A stretch of 64,000 nucleotides of DNA from Pseudooceanicola nitratireducens (GTDB lineage: Bacteria > Pseudomonadota > Alphaproteobacteria > Rhodobacterales > Rhodobacteraceae), in assembly GCF_900109195.1 (NCBI RefSeq), contig NZ_FNZG01000001.1, positions 1,054,001 through 1,118,000 on the forward strand, written 5' to 3'. How positions within the stretch are numbered: the first letter of the stretch is position 1; each line of letters begins with the position of its first letter. The notes beneath the pieces are model-generated. The model was not told where the DNA came from. It saw only the letters and a list, made by a program, of their open reading frames with translations, and did no database searches. Positions 37,294 to 46,429 of the stretch are shown here, piece after piece. A program made the translations under genes and the position numbers.

Positions 37294-38429
37294 GCCGCCA
37301 CCATCTGGCGGGCGACGATCAGGCGCATGATCTCATTCGTGCCTTCCAGAATTTCATGCACCCGCAGGTCGCGCACCAGTTTTTCGATCCCGTAGTCGGC
37401 CAGGTAGCCATAGCCGCCATGCAGCTGGAGGCAGTCGTTCACCACCTTGGAACCGGTTTCGGTCACGAACTTCTTGGCCATGGCGCAGAACTTGGTGGCA
37501 TCCGGCGCGCCCTGATCCAGTTTCCAGGCGGCCTGCCGCAGGAAGGTGCGGGCGGCCTGAAGCTCGATCTCCATATCGGCCAGGCGGAATTGCAGCGCCT
37601 GGAACTGGTTGATCGGCTGACCAAAGGCCTTGCGTTCCGACATATACGTCAGGGTCAAGTTCAGCGCGGCCTGCGCCGCCCCAAGCGAACAGGCGGCAAT
37701 GTTAAGCCGGCCGCCATCCAGCCCTTTCATCGCATATGTGAAACCTTTGCCTTCTTCGCCAACCAGATTTCCGCCCGGAATATCGCAATTGTCGAATTGA
37801 ACCTGGCGCGTCGGCTGGCTTTTCCAGCCCATCTTGTCCTCGAGCCCGCCAAAGGACAGCCCGTCGCGACCGTCTTCCACATAGACCGTGCTGATCCCCT
37901 TGGGGCCATCATCGCCGGTGCGCGCCATGACCACATAGGCATCCGAATAGCCCCCGCCCGAGATGAAGGCCTTGGTGCCGTTCAGCCGGTAGCCTTCGTT
38001 CGTCCTCTCGGCCCGCGTGCGCAGGGCGGCGGCGTCCGATCCCGAGCCCGGCTCGGTCAGGCAGTAGGACAGCACCGTGTCCATCGAGACGACGCCGGGC
38101 AGGACACGGTCGCGCAGATCCGGCGCGGCGAAGGCGTCGATCATCTTGGCGCACATGTTGTGGATCGACAGGAAGGCGGCAACCGAAGGGCAGGCCATCG
38201 AGAGCGCCTCGAACACCAGCGTCGCATCCAGCCGGCCCAGGCCTGCACCGCCATTGTCTTCGTTGACGTATAGCCCGCCAAAGCCTAGCGCGCCGATCTC
38301 GGGCCAGAGATCCTTGGGGATCGTGCCTTCGGCCTCCCATCTGCGGGCATTGGGGGCGATCCGGTCCTGGCCGAAATCATGCGCCATCTCGAAAATGGCC
38401 GTTTGTTCTTCGCTCAGGCTGAAATCCAT
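37290..38429 (-). CDS. Acyl-CoA dehydrogenase (isobutyryl-CoA dehydrogenase type)
   Basis: A 379-residue FAD enzyme. Signature sequences are CLTEPGSGSDAAALRT and, near the C-terminus, QLHGGYGYLADYGIEKLVRDLRVHEILEGTNEIMR, the latter with the catalytic glutamate. The operon with the hydrolase and mmsB indicates isobutyryl-CoA as substrate, oxidised to methacrylyl-CoA. A separate methacrylyl-CoA hydratase is not in the window. First gene of its operon. Confidence 0.92.
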   Translation of the reverse strand: MDFSLSEEQTAIFEMAHDFGQDRIAPNARRWEAEGTIPKDLWPEIGALGFGGLYVNEDNGGAGLGRLDATLVFEALSMACPSVAAFLSIHNMCAKMIDAFAAPDLRDRVLPGVVSMDTVLSYCLTEPGSGSDAAALRTRAERTNEGYRLNGTKAFISGGGYSDAYVVMARTGDDGPKGISTVYVEDGRDGLSFGGLEDKMGWKSQPTRQVQFDNCDIPGGNLVGEEGKGFTYAMKGLDGGRLNIAACSLGAAQAALNLTLTYMSERKAFGQPINQFQALQFRLADMEIELQAARTFLRQAAWKLDQGAPDATKFCAMAKKFVTETGSKVVNDCLQLHGGYGYLADYGIEKLVRDLRVHEILEGTNEIMRLIVARQMVAA

Positions 38430-38522
38430 TCATTCCTCCCTTTGAATGGCTTGAACATCCCCGTCACGCAGCCGGCGGGCGGGCGTGACCGGGGGATGTC
38501 CAAAAATGTCGGGGTGGGGCCG

Positions 38523-38942
38523 TCAGGCGTTCCGGAACGGCAGATCGGCAAAGCTGCGGGCGGGCAGCCCCAGCATCGACAGCGCCTCGTCCATGTCCTG
38601 CGCGGTGCGCCCGACCGTCACGTCGAGCCCGTCCCAGGACTTCAGGATCGACCGCGCCATGGCCTGTGCAACCTGCGTGGGTGCCAGATAGACCATCATG
38701 GTCGGGGCCTGGGATTGCAGGATCGCATCGGCCTTGGCCGCCTGCGCCGACACGAGATCCACGAAGGACCGCTCGAAATCCGTGATCTCGGACAGGTCGA
38801 TCAGATGTTTCTGGTCGGGACGAAAGGCGGGGTCGGCGGCATAGTCGCCAAAGACCTTCAGCGTGTCCGACAGCTGCGCAAAGCCCCAATAGCGAACATA
38901 GACCAGATTGTGGTCTGGAATGATCGTATAGGTCAAAGGCAT
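38523..38942 (-). CDS. Protein of unknown function
   Basis: A 139-residue soluble protein (MPLTYTIIPDHNLVYVRYWGFAQLSDTL) with an alternating alpha/beta pattern, possibly STAS-like in layout; the match is only visual. The start at 38942 was chosen over 39005 because it has a better N-terminus for this length. It lies between the valine operon and mmsA on the same strand. An AT-rich stretch at about 38980-39060 precedes it. Confidence 0.65.
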   Translation of the reverse strand: MPLTYTIIPDHNLVYVRYWGFAQLSDTLKVFGDYAADPAFRPDQKHLIDLSEITDFERSFVDLVSAQAAKADAILQSQAPTMMVYLAPTQVAQAMARSILKSWDGLDVTVGRTAQDMDEALSMLGLPARSFADLPFRNA

Positions 38943-39110
38943 CGGCGGACAAATACTCCGGAATTGCGGGTGCAGAAAATGCGTGCTGCACCGCGAGACA
39001 AGCATATTTGACCGATTGGTTCAATCCGACGCCTTCAACATTTTTTCAATTTGGCAATATGGGCCTGCCGCAGGTCAGTTTCGCGACAGGCCTGTGATTG
39101 CCTTTTGGGA

Positions 39111-40610
39111 TCAGTCCATTGCCTTGAAGTTGAACTCACCGCCTTCGCGGATGCCCGAGGGCCAGCGCGAGGTGATCGTCTTGGTCCGGGTGTAGAACTT
39201 GAAGGCATCCGGCCCGTGCTGGTTCAGGTCACCGAAGCCCGATTTCTTCCAGCCGCCAAAGGTGTGATAGGCCAGCGGCACGGGGATCGGAACGTTGATG
39301 CCGACCATGCCGATGTTGATCCGGTTGGCGAAATCGCGCGCGGTGTCGCCATCGCGGGTGAAGATCGCGGTGCCGTTGCCGTATTCGTGGTCCATGGCAT
39401 AGCCAAGGGCCTCTTCGTAGGTCTTGGCGCGGACGGTGGACAGGACAGGGCCGAAGATCTCGGTCTTGTAGATGTCCATGTCGGTGGTCACGTGGTCGAA
39501 CAGATGCGCGCCGACGAAGAAGCCGTCTTCATAGCCCTGCAGTTTGAAGTCGCGGCCATCGACCACCAGCTTGGCACCCTGGTCGACACCGGTCTGGACC
39601 AGGCGCAGGATGTTTTCCTGGGCGGCCTTGGTGACGACCGGGCCATAGTCCACGTCATTGCCGGCGGTGTAGGGGCCGACTTTCAGCTTTTCGATCCGGG
39701 GGACCAGCTTTTCGATCAGGCGGTCGGCGGTTTCGTCGCCAACAGGCACGGCGACCGAGATCGCCATGCAGCGTTCACCGGCGGCACCATAGCCCGCGCC
39801 GACCAGCGCGTCGGCGGCCTGGTCCATGTCCGCGTCGGGCATGATGATCATGTGGTTCTTTGCACCGCCGAAGCACTGCACGCGCTTGCCGTTGGAACAG
39901 CCGCGGCCATAGATGTATTCCGCGATCGGGGTCGAGCCAACAAAGCCGATCGACTGGATCACCGGATGATCCAGGATCGCATCGACGGATTCCTTGTCGC
40001 CGTTGACGACCTGCAGGATGCCCTTGGGCAGGCCGGCCTCTTCCATCAGCTCGGCCAGCATCAGCGGAACCGAGGGGTCACGCTCGGACGGCTTCAGGAT
40101 GAAGGCGTTGCCGCAGGCGATGGCGGGCGCGAACATCCACATCGGGATCATGGCGGGGAAGTTGAACGGCGTGATGCCGGCCGACACGCCAAGCGGCTGG
40201 CGCATGGAGTACATGTCGATGCCCGGACCGGCGCTGTCGGTGAATTCACCCTTCAGCATCTGCGGCGCGCCGATGCAGTATTCCACGACCTCAAGGCCGC
40301 GCTGCACGTCACCGGCGGCGTCGGGCAGGGTCTTGCCGTGTTCGCGGCTCAGCGCCTCGGCCAGCTTGTCCATGTCGCGGTTCAGCAGGTCGACGAATTT
40401 CATCAGCACGCGCGCCCGGCGCTGCGGGTTCACCGCGGCCCATGCGGGCTGGGCATTGGCGGCCACCTGAACGGCGTGATCCAGTTCCTCGGTCGAGGCC
40501 AGCGGCACCTTGGCCTGCACTTCGCCCGTGGCGGGGTTCATGACGTCGGCAAAGCGGCCGGACGTGCCCTTGACGTGTTCGCCGCCAATGTAATGTGTCA
40601 GTTCCTGCAT
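39111..40610 (-). CDS. mmsA: Methylmalonate-semialdehyde dehydrogenase (CoA acylating)
   Basis: A 499-residue aldehyde dehydrogenase that turns methylmalonate semialdehyde into propionyl-CoA. It carries the catalytic cysteine in GAAGERCMAISVAVPVG, the glycine loop FVGSTPIAEYIYGRG, and the family N-terminus THYIGGEHVKGTSGRFADV. The ATG at 40610 has an AGGAGGA site. It completes the valine route with the operon at 35396-38429 but is transcribed separately, divergent from a LysR regulator. Confidence 0.95.
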   Translation of the reverse strand: MQELTHYIGGEHVKGTSGRFADVMNPATGEVQAKVPLASTEELDHAVQVAANAQPAWAAVNPQRRARVLMKFVDLLNRDMDKLAEALSREHGKTLPDAAGDVQRGLEVVEYCIGAPQMLKGEFTDSAGPGIDMYSMRQPLGVSAGITPFNFPAMIPMWMFAPAIACGNAFILKPSERDPSVPLMLAELMEEAGLPKGILQVVNGDKESVDAILDHPVIQSIGFVGSTPIAEYIYGRGCSNGKRVQCFGGAKNHMIIMPDADMDQAADALVGAGYGAAGERCMAISVAVPVGDETADRLIEKLVPRIEKLKVGPYTAGNDVDYGPVVTKAAQENILRLVQTGVDQGAKLVVDGRDFKLQGYEDGFFVGAHLFDHVTTDMDIYKTEIFGPVLSTVRAKTYEEALGYAMDHEYGNGTAIFTRDGDTARDFANRINIGMVGINVPIPVPLAYHTFGGWKKSGFGDLNQHGPDAFKFYTRTKTITSRWPSGIREGGEFNFKAMD

Positions 40611-40684
40611 AGGATCCTCCTGAAGTTTGGCCGAAGGATACGGTTGCAGCTTTGCCCGGAAAAGAGGAAAAAGGGCAGGGTTGT

Positions 40685-40700
40685 TTTGCATTTTTGCAAA
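40685..40700. promoter_or_regulatory. Inverted repeat between mmsA and LysR
   Basis: TTTGCA-TTTT-TGCAAA is a perfect inverted repeat, 24 bp before the LysR start and 75 bp before mmsA; a natural place for LysR binding. Confidence 0.5.
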
Positions 40701-40724
40701 GCGCGCAGCGAAGGGAACAAGCCG

Positions 40725-41642
40725 ATGCAATGGGACGATCTGCGGGTGTTTCTGGCGGTGGCGCGGGATGAAAGCCTGTCGGGGGCGGGGCGGCGGCTGC
40801 GCATCGATCCGGCCACTGTCGGACGCCGCATCGCCCGGCTGGAAGAACAGATCGGCACCACGCTATTCGCCAAGTCGCCGCAGGGCTATGCGCTGACCGA
40901 TGCGGGGGAACGGCTGCTGGACCATGCGCTGCGCGCCGAACAGGCCGTTCTGGCCGCGTCCGAGGAAATCGCCGGCCAGGCCAGCCGCCTGTCCGGGCAG
41001 ATCCGCATCGGCGCGCCGGACGGGGTGGCGAACTTCCTTCTGCCGCAGGTCTGCGCCGCGATCCAGGACGACAACCCCGAGCTTGAGATCCAGATCGTCG
41101 CGCTGCCCCGCCTGTTCAACCTGTCGCGGCGCGAGGCCGACATGGCGGTGACTGTCAGCGCGCCCTCGGCCGGGCGGCTGCTGGTGCAGAAAATCACCGA
41201 CTACCGGCTGCACCTGGCTGCGTCGCAGGATTATCTGGACCGGCACGGCCCGATCCCTTCAGTCGCGGCGCTGCGCGATCACCGGATGATCGGCTATATC
41301 CCCGACATGATCTTCGACAAGGAACTGGACTATCTGAACGACCTGGGCGGCGGGCGGGTGCCGCTGGCGTCAAATTCGGTGGTGGTTCAGTTCCACTGGC
41401 TTCGGCAGGGCGGGGGTGTCGGCATCGTGCATGACTTCGCGCTGCCCTCGGCCCCGGATCTGCGCAGGATCCTGACCGATCAGCTGTCCCTGACCCGCAG
41501 TTTCCACCTCGTGCGCCACGCAGATGATGCCCGGCTGGAACGGATGAACCGTTTTGCGGCACTTCTGTCCGACGGGCTGCGTCAAGAGGTGGCCCGGCTT
41601 GAGGCCGCGCTTGACAAAATGTCGCAGGCGTCAGACGCTTAA
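40725..41642 (+). CDS. LysR-family regulator, divergent from mmsA
   Basis: A 305-residue regulator. The N-terminal winged helix reads MQWDDLRVFLAVARDESLSGAGRRLRIDPATVGRRIARLEEQIG, and the rest is a substrate-binding-like effector domain. It begins at 40725, after the long open frame that runs antisense to mmsA. Its position opposite mmsA and the inverted repeat in between suggest it controls valine catabolism, but this is inferred from layout only. Confidence 0.9.
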   Translation: MQWDDLRVFLAVARDESLSGAGRRLRIDPATVGRRIARLEEQIGTTLFAKSPQGYALTDAGERLLDHALRAEQAVLAASEEIAGQASRLSGQIRIGAPDGVANFLLPQVCAAIQDDNPELEIQIVALPRLFNLSRREADMAVTVSAPSAGRLLVQKITDYRLHLAASQDYLDRHGPIPSVAALRDHRMIGYIPDMIFDKELDYLNDLGGGRVPLASNSVVVQFHWLRQGGGVGIVHDFALPSAPDLRRILTDQLSLTRSFHLVRHADDARLERMNRFAALLSDGLRQEVARLEAALDKMSQASDA

Positions 41643-41672
41643 CCGTACGCGCAAGCCAGAGGAGGAATGGCG

Positions 41673-42107
41673 ATGATCGTACAGCAGATCCTGAATTCCA
41701 AGGGCGGTGGCCATGTTGTGACCGTGACCCCGGAGACCCTGATTTCCGAGGTTTCGCAGATCCTGGCCGAAAAGCGGATCGGCGGCGTGATCGTCACCGC
41801 ATCGGGCGAAACGGCCGACGGGATCCTGTCTGAACGCGATATCGTGCGCGCCCTTTCGCATCGCGGGGCCTCGATCCTGACCGATACGGCGGAAAAGCTG
41901 ATGACCCGCAATCCCGTCTGCTGCGAACGCGGCGACACCGCGGACGAGGTGCTGCGCCGCATGACCGACGGACGGTTCCGCCACATGCCCGTGACCGAAG
42001 GCGGCAAGCTGATCGGCATCATCACCATCGGTGACGCGGTCAAGGCCCGGCTAAGCCAGCTTTCGATGGAGCGCGACGCGCTGGAAGGCATGATCGCCGG
42101 AAACTGA
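41673..42107 (+). CDS. CBS domain pair protein
   Basis: A 144-residue protein of two CBS domains (TVTPETLISEVSQILAEKRIGGVIVT and MTRNPVCCERGDTADEVLRRMTDGRFRHMPVTEGGKLIGIITIGDAV). Such pairs bind adenine nucleotides and sense energy state. ATG at 41673 was preferred to 41667 because it stands seven bases from the AGGAGG site instead of one. No partner gene is evident. Confidence 0.9.
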   Translation: MIVQQILNSKGGGHVVTVTPETLISEVSQILAEKRIGGVIVTASGETADGILSERDIVRALSHRGASILTDTAEKLMTRNPVCCERGDTADEVLRRMTDGRFRHMPVTEGGKLIGIITIGDAVKARLSQLSMERDALEGMIAGN

Positions 42108-42157
42108 TCGGGGCAACTGATCCAGGCAACGGGTCGGGGCCGCACGGCGGTCTTGGC

Positions 42158-42180
42158 CGGGATTACTTCGGCAAGAGGCG
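42158..42180 (+). repeat. Dispersed intergenic element, diverged copy 4
   Basis: GGGATTACTTCGGCAAGAGG resembles the GGGATATTTTCGGCAAGAGG form with two or three changes. It lies between the CBS gene and coaD. Confidence 0.45.
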
Positions 42181-42259
42181 GGAAATAAATACTGCGCCTC
42201 TTGCATTCTGCAGCGCAATAATGTTGCGTGCGCAGAAACTGCGACAGCGAGAGGACGCC

Positions 42260-42754
42260 ATGCGCATCGGCCTATATCCCGGCACCTTCGATCCCATCAC
42301 CCTTGGACATGTGGACGTCATCAGACGGGCCGCGACGCTGGTCGACCGTCTGGTCATCGGCGTGGCCATCAACCGCGACAAGGGCCCGCTGTTCAGCCTG
42401 GAAGAACGCGTGGCCATGATCGAATACGAATGTGCCAAGCTGACCGAGCTGACCGGCACCGAGATCATCGCCCATCCCTTTGAAAACCTGCTGATCCACT
42501 GCGCCCGCGACGTAGGCGCAAACGTGATCGTGCGCGGCCTGCGCGCCGTGGCGGATTTCGAGTACGAATACCAGATGGTCGGCATGAACCGTTCGCTCGA
42601 CAGCTCGGTCGAGACGGTCTTCCTGATGGCGGATGCCAAGCATCAGGCCATCGCGTCGAAGCTGGTCAAGGAAATCTGCCGCCTCGACGGCGACGTGCGC
42701 AAGTTCGTGACCCCTGAGGTCAACGATAGACTTCGGGCGAAGCTCGGGAAATGA
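42260..42754 (+). CDS. coaD: Pantetheine-phosphate adenylyltransferase
   Basis: A 164-residue enzyme that makes dephospho-CoA from 4'-phosphopantetheine and ATP. The nucleotidyltransferase motif is GTFDPITLGHVDVI and the rest of the family pattern (ANVIVRGLRAVADFEYEYQMVGMNR) is present. The start at 42260 fits the usual N-terminus MRIGLYPG. Its 3' end overlaps the convergent hydrolase gene by 35 bases. Confidence 0.95.
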   Translation: MRIGLYPGTFDPITLGHVDVIRRAATLVDRLVIGVAINRDKGPLFSLEERVAMIEYECAKLTELTGTEIIAHPFENLLIHCARDVGANVIVRGLRAVADFEYEYQMVGMNRSLDSSVETVFLMADAKHQAIASKLVKEICRLDGDVRKFVTPEVNDRLRAKLGK

Positions 42755-43718
42755 ACTTGCGGTCCTTCATCGCCTCGGCTGCGGTGCGGATGAAGGACAC
42801 ACAGGCCTGAGGATGGGTGACGGGCAGCATATGCCCGCCATCAACCATTTTGAGGCCGATCTGCGGGTAACGCCGCACCAGCAGCTCTCCGTGATATTCC
42901 GGGTCCAGAACGCGATCATCGCGCCCGTATAGCACCCGCACCGGAACGGCGAGCCGCGCGTATTCGCGGCTGAGCGCCGGCATGTCGTCGTTCATCGCGC
43001 GGAAATCGCGGCTTGCGTTGAAGAAGGCCCCCGGGCGGATCGCCAGGATGCCGCCGCCGCGCAGCGCAAAGTTGCCGGGGATCGCATCGGGGCCAAAGAC
43101 CTGCTGACGCACCGGTTCGGGATGGCGCAGCATATGCGGCACGGCGGTCGTCCAGGCCTTGATGCGGCGGTAGACGTCCGACTTGATGTCCATTTCGGAA
43201 AAGATGGCCAGCTGTTCCTTCAGGCCCATGGCCATCGGCGACAGCAGCGCCAGGCCGCGCACCTTTTCCGGAAACTCAAGCGCAAGGGCCAGGGCGATGG
43301 CCCCGCCAAGCGAATGGCCGACAACCAGCGGGTTGTCCAATTCAAGCCGGTCGATCGCCTCTGCCACCAGGCGGGCCTGGGCGCGGACGTTGGCGGGGCT
43401 GTCGTCGGGACGTTCGGAATAGCCCGACCCCGGACGGTCGATCGCCACCACGCGGAAATCCCGCGCCAAGTCGTCGATCACGCCACAGTCGAAATGGCCC
43501 AGGTTGCCCGAAAGCCCGTGGATCAGCAGGATCGCCGGCCCGTCGCCGCAATCCAGGTAATGCAGACGCCCGGTCGAGATCTGCGTGAAGGCGCCGCGCG
43601 GCGGGACCAGCTGTTCGAACTTCTTCGCCTTCCGATAGGAATAGGCTACATAGCCCAGTGTCATCAGGACATAGAGCGTCAGAAGCAGAAGAATGAGGTT
43701 CGGCAGGTAGTCGATCAT
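42720..43718 (-). CDS. Membrane-anchored alpha/beta hydrolase
   Basis: A 332-residue serine hydrolase with one N-terminal membrane segment (LPNLILLLLTLYVLMTLGYVAY). Catalytic elements are LLIHGLSGNLGHFD, the nucleophile in VVGHSLGGAIALA, the acid in LYGRDDRVLDPEY and the histidine in VDGGHMLPVTH. Start at 43718 (MIDYLPNLI) sets the membrane segment at the very N-terminus. The substrate is unknown. Confidence 0.88.
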   Translation of the reverse strand: MIDYLPNLILLLLTLYVLMTLGYVAYSYRKAKKFEQLVPPRGAFTQISTGRLHYLDCGDGPAILLIHGLSGNLGHFDCGVIDDLARDFRVVAIDRPGSGYSERPDDSPANVRAQARLVAEAIDRLELDNPLVVGHSLGGAIALALALEFPEKVRGLALLSPMAMGLKEQLAIFSEMDIKSDVYRRIKAWTTAVPHMLRHPEPVRQQVFGPDAIPGNFALRGGGILAIRPGAFFNASRDFRAMNDDMPALSREYARLAVPVRVLYGRDDRVLDPEYHGELLVRRYPQIGLKMVDGGHMLPVTHPQACVSFIRTAAEAMKDRKFISRASPEVYR

Positions 43719-43758
43719 GGGGTGTGCATGGTTCGGGGTCGCGTCGCTCTGATACGCA

Positions 43759-43902
43759 TTAGCGCCAAAAGGCGACCCATTCCAGCAAGTCTGCAAACTT
43801 TCTGGCAAGAAACAGACTGTTGGACAGATCGAATAGCTGCCAATCCGCGACAAGCAGCGCAAGAATCGACGCCGCCAGCACGATGGCGATCTGGTTGGTC
43901 AC
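43759..43902 (-). CDS. 47-residue small membrane protein behind gap
   Basis: GTG start at 43902 with an AAGGGGAGG ribosome-binding site; the stop TAA is at 43759-43761. The product starts MTNQIAIVLAASILALLVADW, a hydrophobic first half, followed by an amphipathic part rich in aromatic residues (LFLARKFADLLEWVAFWR). It follows the GAPDH gene on the same strand at a distance of 155 bases. I believe related short proteins occur next to gap in roseobacters and are sometimes misnamed as GAPDH, but this is memory, not a search. Confidence 0.7.
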   Translation of the reverse strand: MTNQIAIVLAASILALLVADWQLFDLSNSLFLARKFADLLEWVAFWR

Positions 43903-43968
43903 CTCAGCCTCCCCTTAGGTCACACAAGGCCTATGCCCGAGCAGGCGGCACGGTTCAAGCCTGCTGAA

Positions 43969-43996
43969 AGGGCCGCGCGGAAACCCGTGCGGCCCT
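43969..43996. terminator. Hairpin after gap (44057)
   Basis: AGGGCCGC and GCGGCCCT form the outer stem with further inner pairing. The clearer T-run (CTTTTT) is on the plus side, so it may block antisense reading or act only partly for gap. Confidence 0.4.
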
Positions 43997-44056
43997 GTGT
44001 CTTTTTGCCCTGTCTATGGCAGCCCGTGATCTTGGTGCCTGGTCGGAAGGATCCGA

Positions 44057-45070
44057 TCAGCCCAGCTGCCCCATCAGTGCGGCCACATCCGCCATGCGGT
44101 TGGAGAACCCCCATTCGTTGTCATACCAGGCCAGGACACGCACCATGCGGCCGTCCATCACCTTGATCTGGTCCAGCGCCACCGTGGCCGAGGCCGGGGC
44201 ATGATTCAGATCGATCGACACCAGCGGTTCCCGCGTGACGGCCAGGATGCCCTTGAGCGGTCCATTGGACGCAGCCTCGAATGCGGCGGCGAGGTCTTCG
44301 GCATTCGTGTCGCGCCCGGCATCAAAGGTCAGATCCACGCAGGACACATTGGGCGTCGGCACCCGGATCGCCACACCGTCCAGCTTGCCTGCAAGCTCGG
44401 GCAGGACCAGGCCCACGGCCTTGGCTGCCCCGGTCGAGGTCGGGATCATCGACATCGCCGCCGCCCGCGCGCGGTAAAGATCCTTGTGCCCGGTATCCAG
44501 CGTCGGCTGGTCGCCCGTGTAGGAATGCACCGTGGTCATGAAGCCACGCTCGATCCCGACCGTGTCGTTCAACACCTTCGCCACCGGGGCCAGGCAGTTC
44601 GTCGTGCAAGAGGCATTGGACACCACCCGGTGATCGCGGTTCAGCGTCTTGTCGTTGACGCCGCGCACGATGGTGGCATCGGCGTTCTTGCCGGGGGCCG
44701 AGATCAGCACCCGCCCGGCACCGGCCTCCAGGTGCGCTGCGGCCTTGTCGCGGTCGGTGAAAAAGCCGGTGCATTCCAGAACCACGTCGACGCCGGACCA
44801 GGGAAGGGCGGCGGGATCCCGTTCGGCACAGACCCGGATCCTGCCCTTGCCGATGTCGATCCAGTCCGCGCCTTCCGTGACCTCGCCCCGGATGGGGCCA
44901 TGCACGCTGTCATAGCGCAGCAGATGCGCATTGGTGGCGGTCGGATAAAGATCGTTGATCGCCACGACCTCAAGATCGCTGCGGCCCTGTTCCGCGATGG
45001 CCCGCAGCACGTTGCGGCCGATGCGGCCAAAGCCGTTGATGGCAATGGTCGTTGTCGATGAAGATGTCAT
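44057..45070 (-). CDS. gap: Glyceraldehyde-3-phosphate dehydrogenase, NAD-type paralogue
   Basis: A 337-residue tetrameric GAPDH. The catalytic cysteine is in [12 protein letters not shown], and [12 protein letters not shown] is the N-terminal dinucleotide loop. At the cofactor-selecting site it has VAINDLYPT, with the aspartate expected for NAD. The position after QPTLD is TGH. It follows a second GAPDH gene (45306) but has its own LacI-type operator at 45115 and a terminator in between. Confidence 0.95.
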   Translation of the reverse strand: MTSSSTTTIAINGFGRIGRNVLRAIAEQGRSDLEVVAINDLYPTATNAHLLRYDSVHGPIRGEVTEGADWIDIGKGRIRVCAERDPAALPWSGVDVVLECTGFFTDRDKAAAHLEAGAGRVLISAPGKNADATIVRGVNDKTLNRDHRVVSNASCTTNCLAPVAKVLNDTVGIERGFMTTVHSYTGDQPTLDTGHKDLYRARAAAMSMIPTSTGAAKAVGLVLPELAGKLDGVAIRVPTPNVSCVDLTFDAGRDTNAEDLAAAFEAASNGPLKGILAVTREPLVSIDLNHAPASATVALDQIKVMDGRMVRVLAWYDNEWGFSNRMADVAALMGQLG

Positions 45071-45114
45071 GAGGCCCTTCCCTCCCGGCTAGCGTCTGAC
45101 GCGCGCCGACGTTC

Positions 45115-45128
45115 CGTTAGCGCTAACT
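45115..45128. promoter_or_regulatory. LacI-type operator before gap (44057)
   Basis: The perfect palindrome GTTAGCGCTAAC at 45116-45127, 46 bp before the start codon, is the best of six related sites in the window. Confidence 0.65.
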
Positions 45129-45222
45129 GAGTCATACAGGCAAGACCCGGCGGCGTAAAGCTTTGCGCGCGTAAAATTCACGTGGCGGGGGGCGGGGACG
45201 GGCGCGAAGGTGCCGGAATGCG

Positions 45223-45250
45223 AAAGGGCGGACCAATCGGCCCGCCCTTC
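45223..45250 (-). terminator. Terminator between the two gap genes
   Basis: GAAGGGCGG pairs with CCGCCCTTTC around a mismatch and an inner CC/GG, giving a long GC-rich hairpin 55 bases past the upstream gap stop. Confidence 0.55.
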
Positions 45251-45305
45251 GTGAATGCTGCGTGACGCGCCCAGGTCGTCCGGGGCGTCGGGCTTGGGCC
45301 GGTCC

Positions 45306-46307
45306 TTAGACCAGGCGGCCCATGGCGGCGGCCACATCGGCCATACGGGCCGAGAAGCCCCATTCGTTGTCGTACCAGGCCAGGACGCGCACCAGGCGCT
45401 TGCCTGTCACCTTGGTCTGATCCGGCGCGAAGATCGAGCTTTCCTCGGTATGGGTGAAGTCGATCGAGACCTTGGGCTCAGGGTCATAGGCCATGACCTT
45501 GGCCATGCGGCCGGCCACGGCTTCGCGCACCACTTCGTTCACGTCCGCCTCGGTCACGTCCTTCTTGGCGATGAAGGTCAGGTCCACGGCCGAGACATTC
45601 GGCGTCGGAACCCGGATGGCCGAGCCGTCCAGCTTGCCCTTGAGGTCGGGCAGAACCTCGCCCAGGGCCTTGGCGGCACCGGTCGAGGTCGGGATCATCG
45701 ACATGGCGGCGGCGCGGGCGCGGTACAGGTCCGAATGGCGGCGGTCCAGCGTCGGCTGGTCGCCGGTGTAGGAATGGATCGTGGTCATGATGCCCGACTC
45801 AATGCCGATGCCTTCGTTCAGCACCTTGGCCAGCGGGGCCAGGCAGTTGGTGGTGCAGGACCCGTTCGAGATCATCGTGTCGCCAGCCACCAGGTCGTTG
45901 TGGTTCACGCCGAAGACGATGGTCTTCTGCACGTTCTTTGCCGGGGCCGAGATCAGCACCTTCTTGGCGCCACGCTCCAGGTGCACGGCGGCCTTGTTGC
46001 CGTCGTTGAACTTGCCAGTGCATTCCAGGACCACGTCGACGCCGGACCAGTCCAGTTCGTCGGGGTTGTAGGTCGAGAAGACCTCCATCGGGCCGCGACC
46101 GATGTCCATGGTGTTGCCGGCGATCTTGATGTCACCGCCGAACCGGCCGTGGACGCTGTCGTACTTCAGAAGATGGGCATTGGTCTCGATCGGGCCGGTG
46201 GCGTTCAGCTTGACCACCTGCACGTCGTTGCGTGCGCTTTCCGCGATATGGGCCAGAGTGCAGCGGCCGATGCGGCCAAATCCGTTGATCCCGAGCGTGA
46301 TGGTCAT
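45306..46307 (-). CDS. gap: Glyceraldehyde-3-phosphate dehydrogenase, likely NADP-capable paralogue
   Basis: A 333-residue GAPDH with GFGRIGRCTLAHI and [12 protein letters not shown] intact. At the cofactor-selecting site it has VKLNATGPI: the NAD-specific aspartate is replaced by alanine followed by Thr-Gly, as in chloroplast-type enzymes that keep Thr-Gly there. The later position reads QPTLDRRH, two arginines that could hold the 2'-phosphate of NADP. Three LacI-type sites lie upstream (46430-46496). It may serve gluconeogenesis or carbon fixation. Confidence 0.93.
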   Translation of the reverse strand: MTITLGINGFGRIGRCTLAHIAESARNDVQVVKLNATGPIETNAHLLKYDSVHGRFGGDIKIAGNTMDIGRGPMEVFSTYNPDELDWSGVDVVLECTGKFNDGNKAAVHLERGAKKVLISAPAKNVQKTIVFGVNHNDLVAGDTMISNGSCTTNCLAPLAKVLNEGIGIESGIMTTIHSYTGDQPTLDRRHSDLYRARAAAMSMIPTSTGAAKALGEVLPDLKGKLDGSAIRVPTPNVSAVDLTFIAKKDVTEADVNEVVREAVAGRMAKVMAYDPEPKVSIDFTHTEESSIFAPDQTKVTGKRLVRVLAWYDNEWGFSARMADVAAAMGRLV

Positions 46308-46429
46308 GCGGGTGTCTCCTGATGTCGGTCGCCGGAGGAGGGGGGCAACCTTGTGCAGTGATTGGGGTTGGTCGGTCTATAGCCGGGGTTGATGTGAAAA
46401 TTAAGGGCGGAATGCCAGTTGTCCCAAGG

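Noticed and set aside
39010-39030. GATTG-GTT-CAATC repeat as operator of the unknown gene at 38523
   Set aside because: Only 5-bp arms in an AT-rich patch; not distinguishable from chance.
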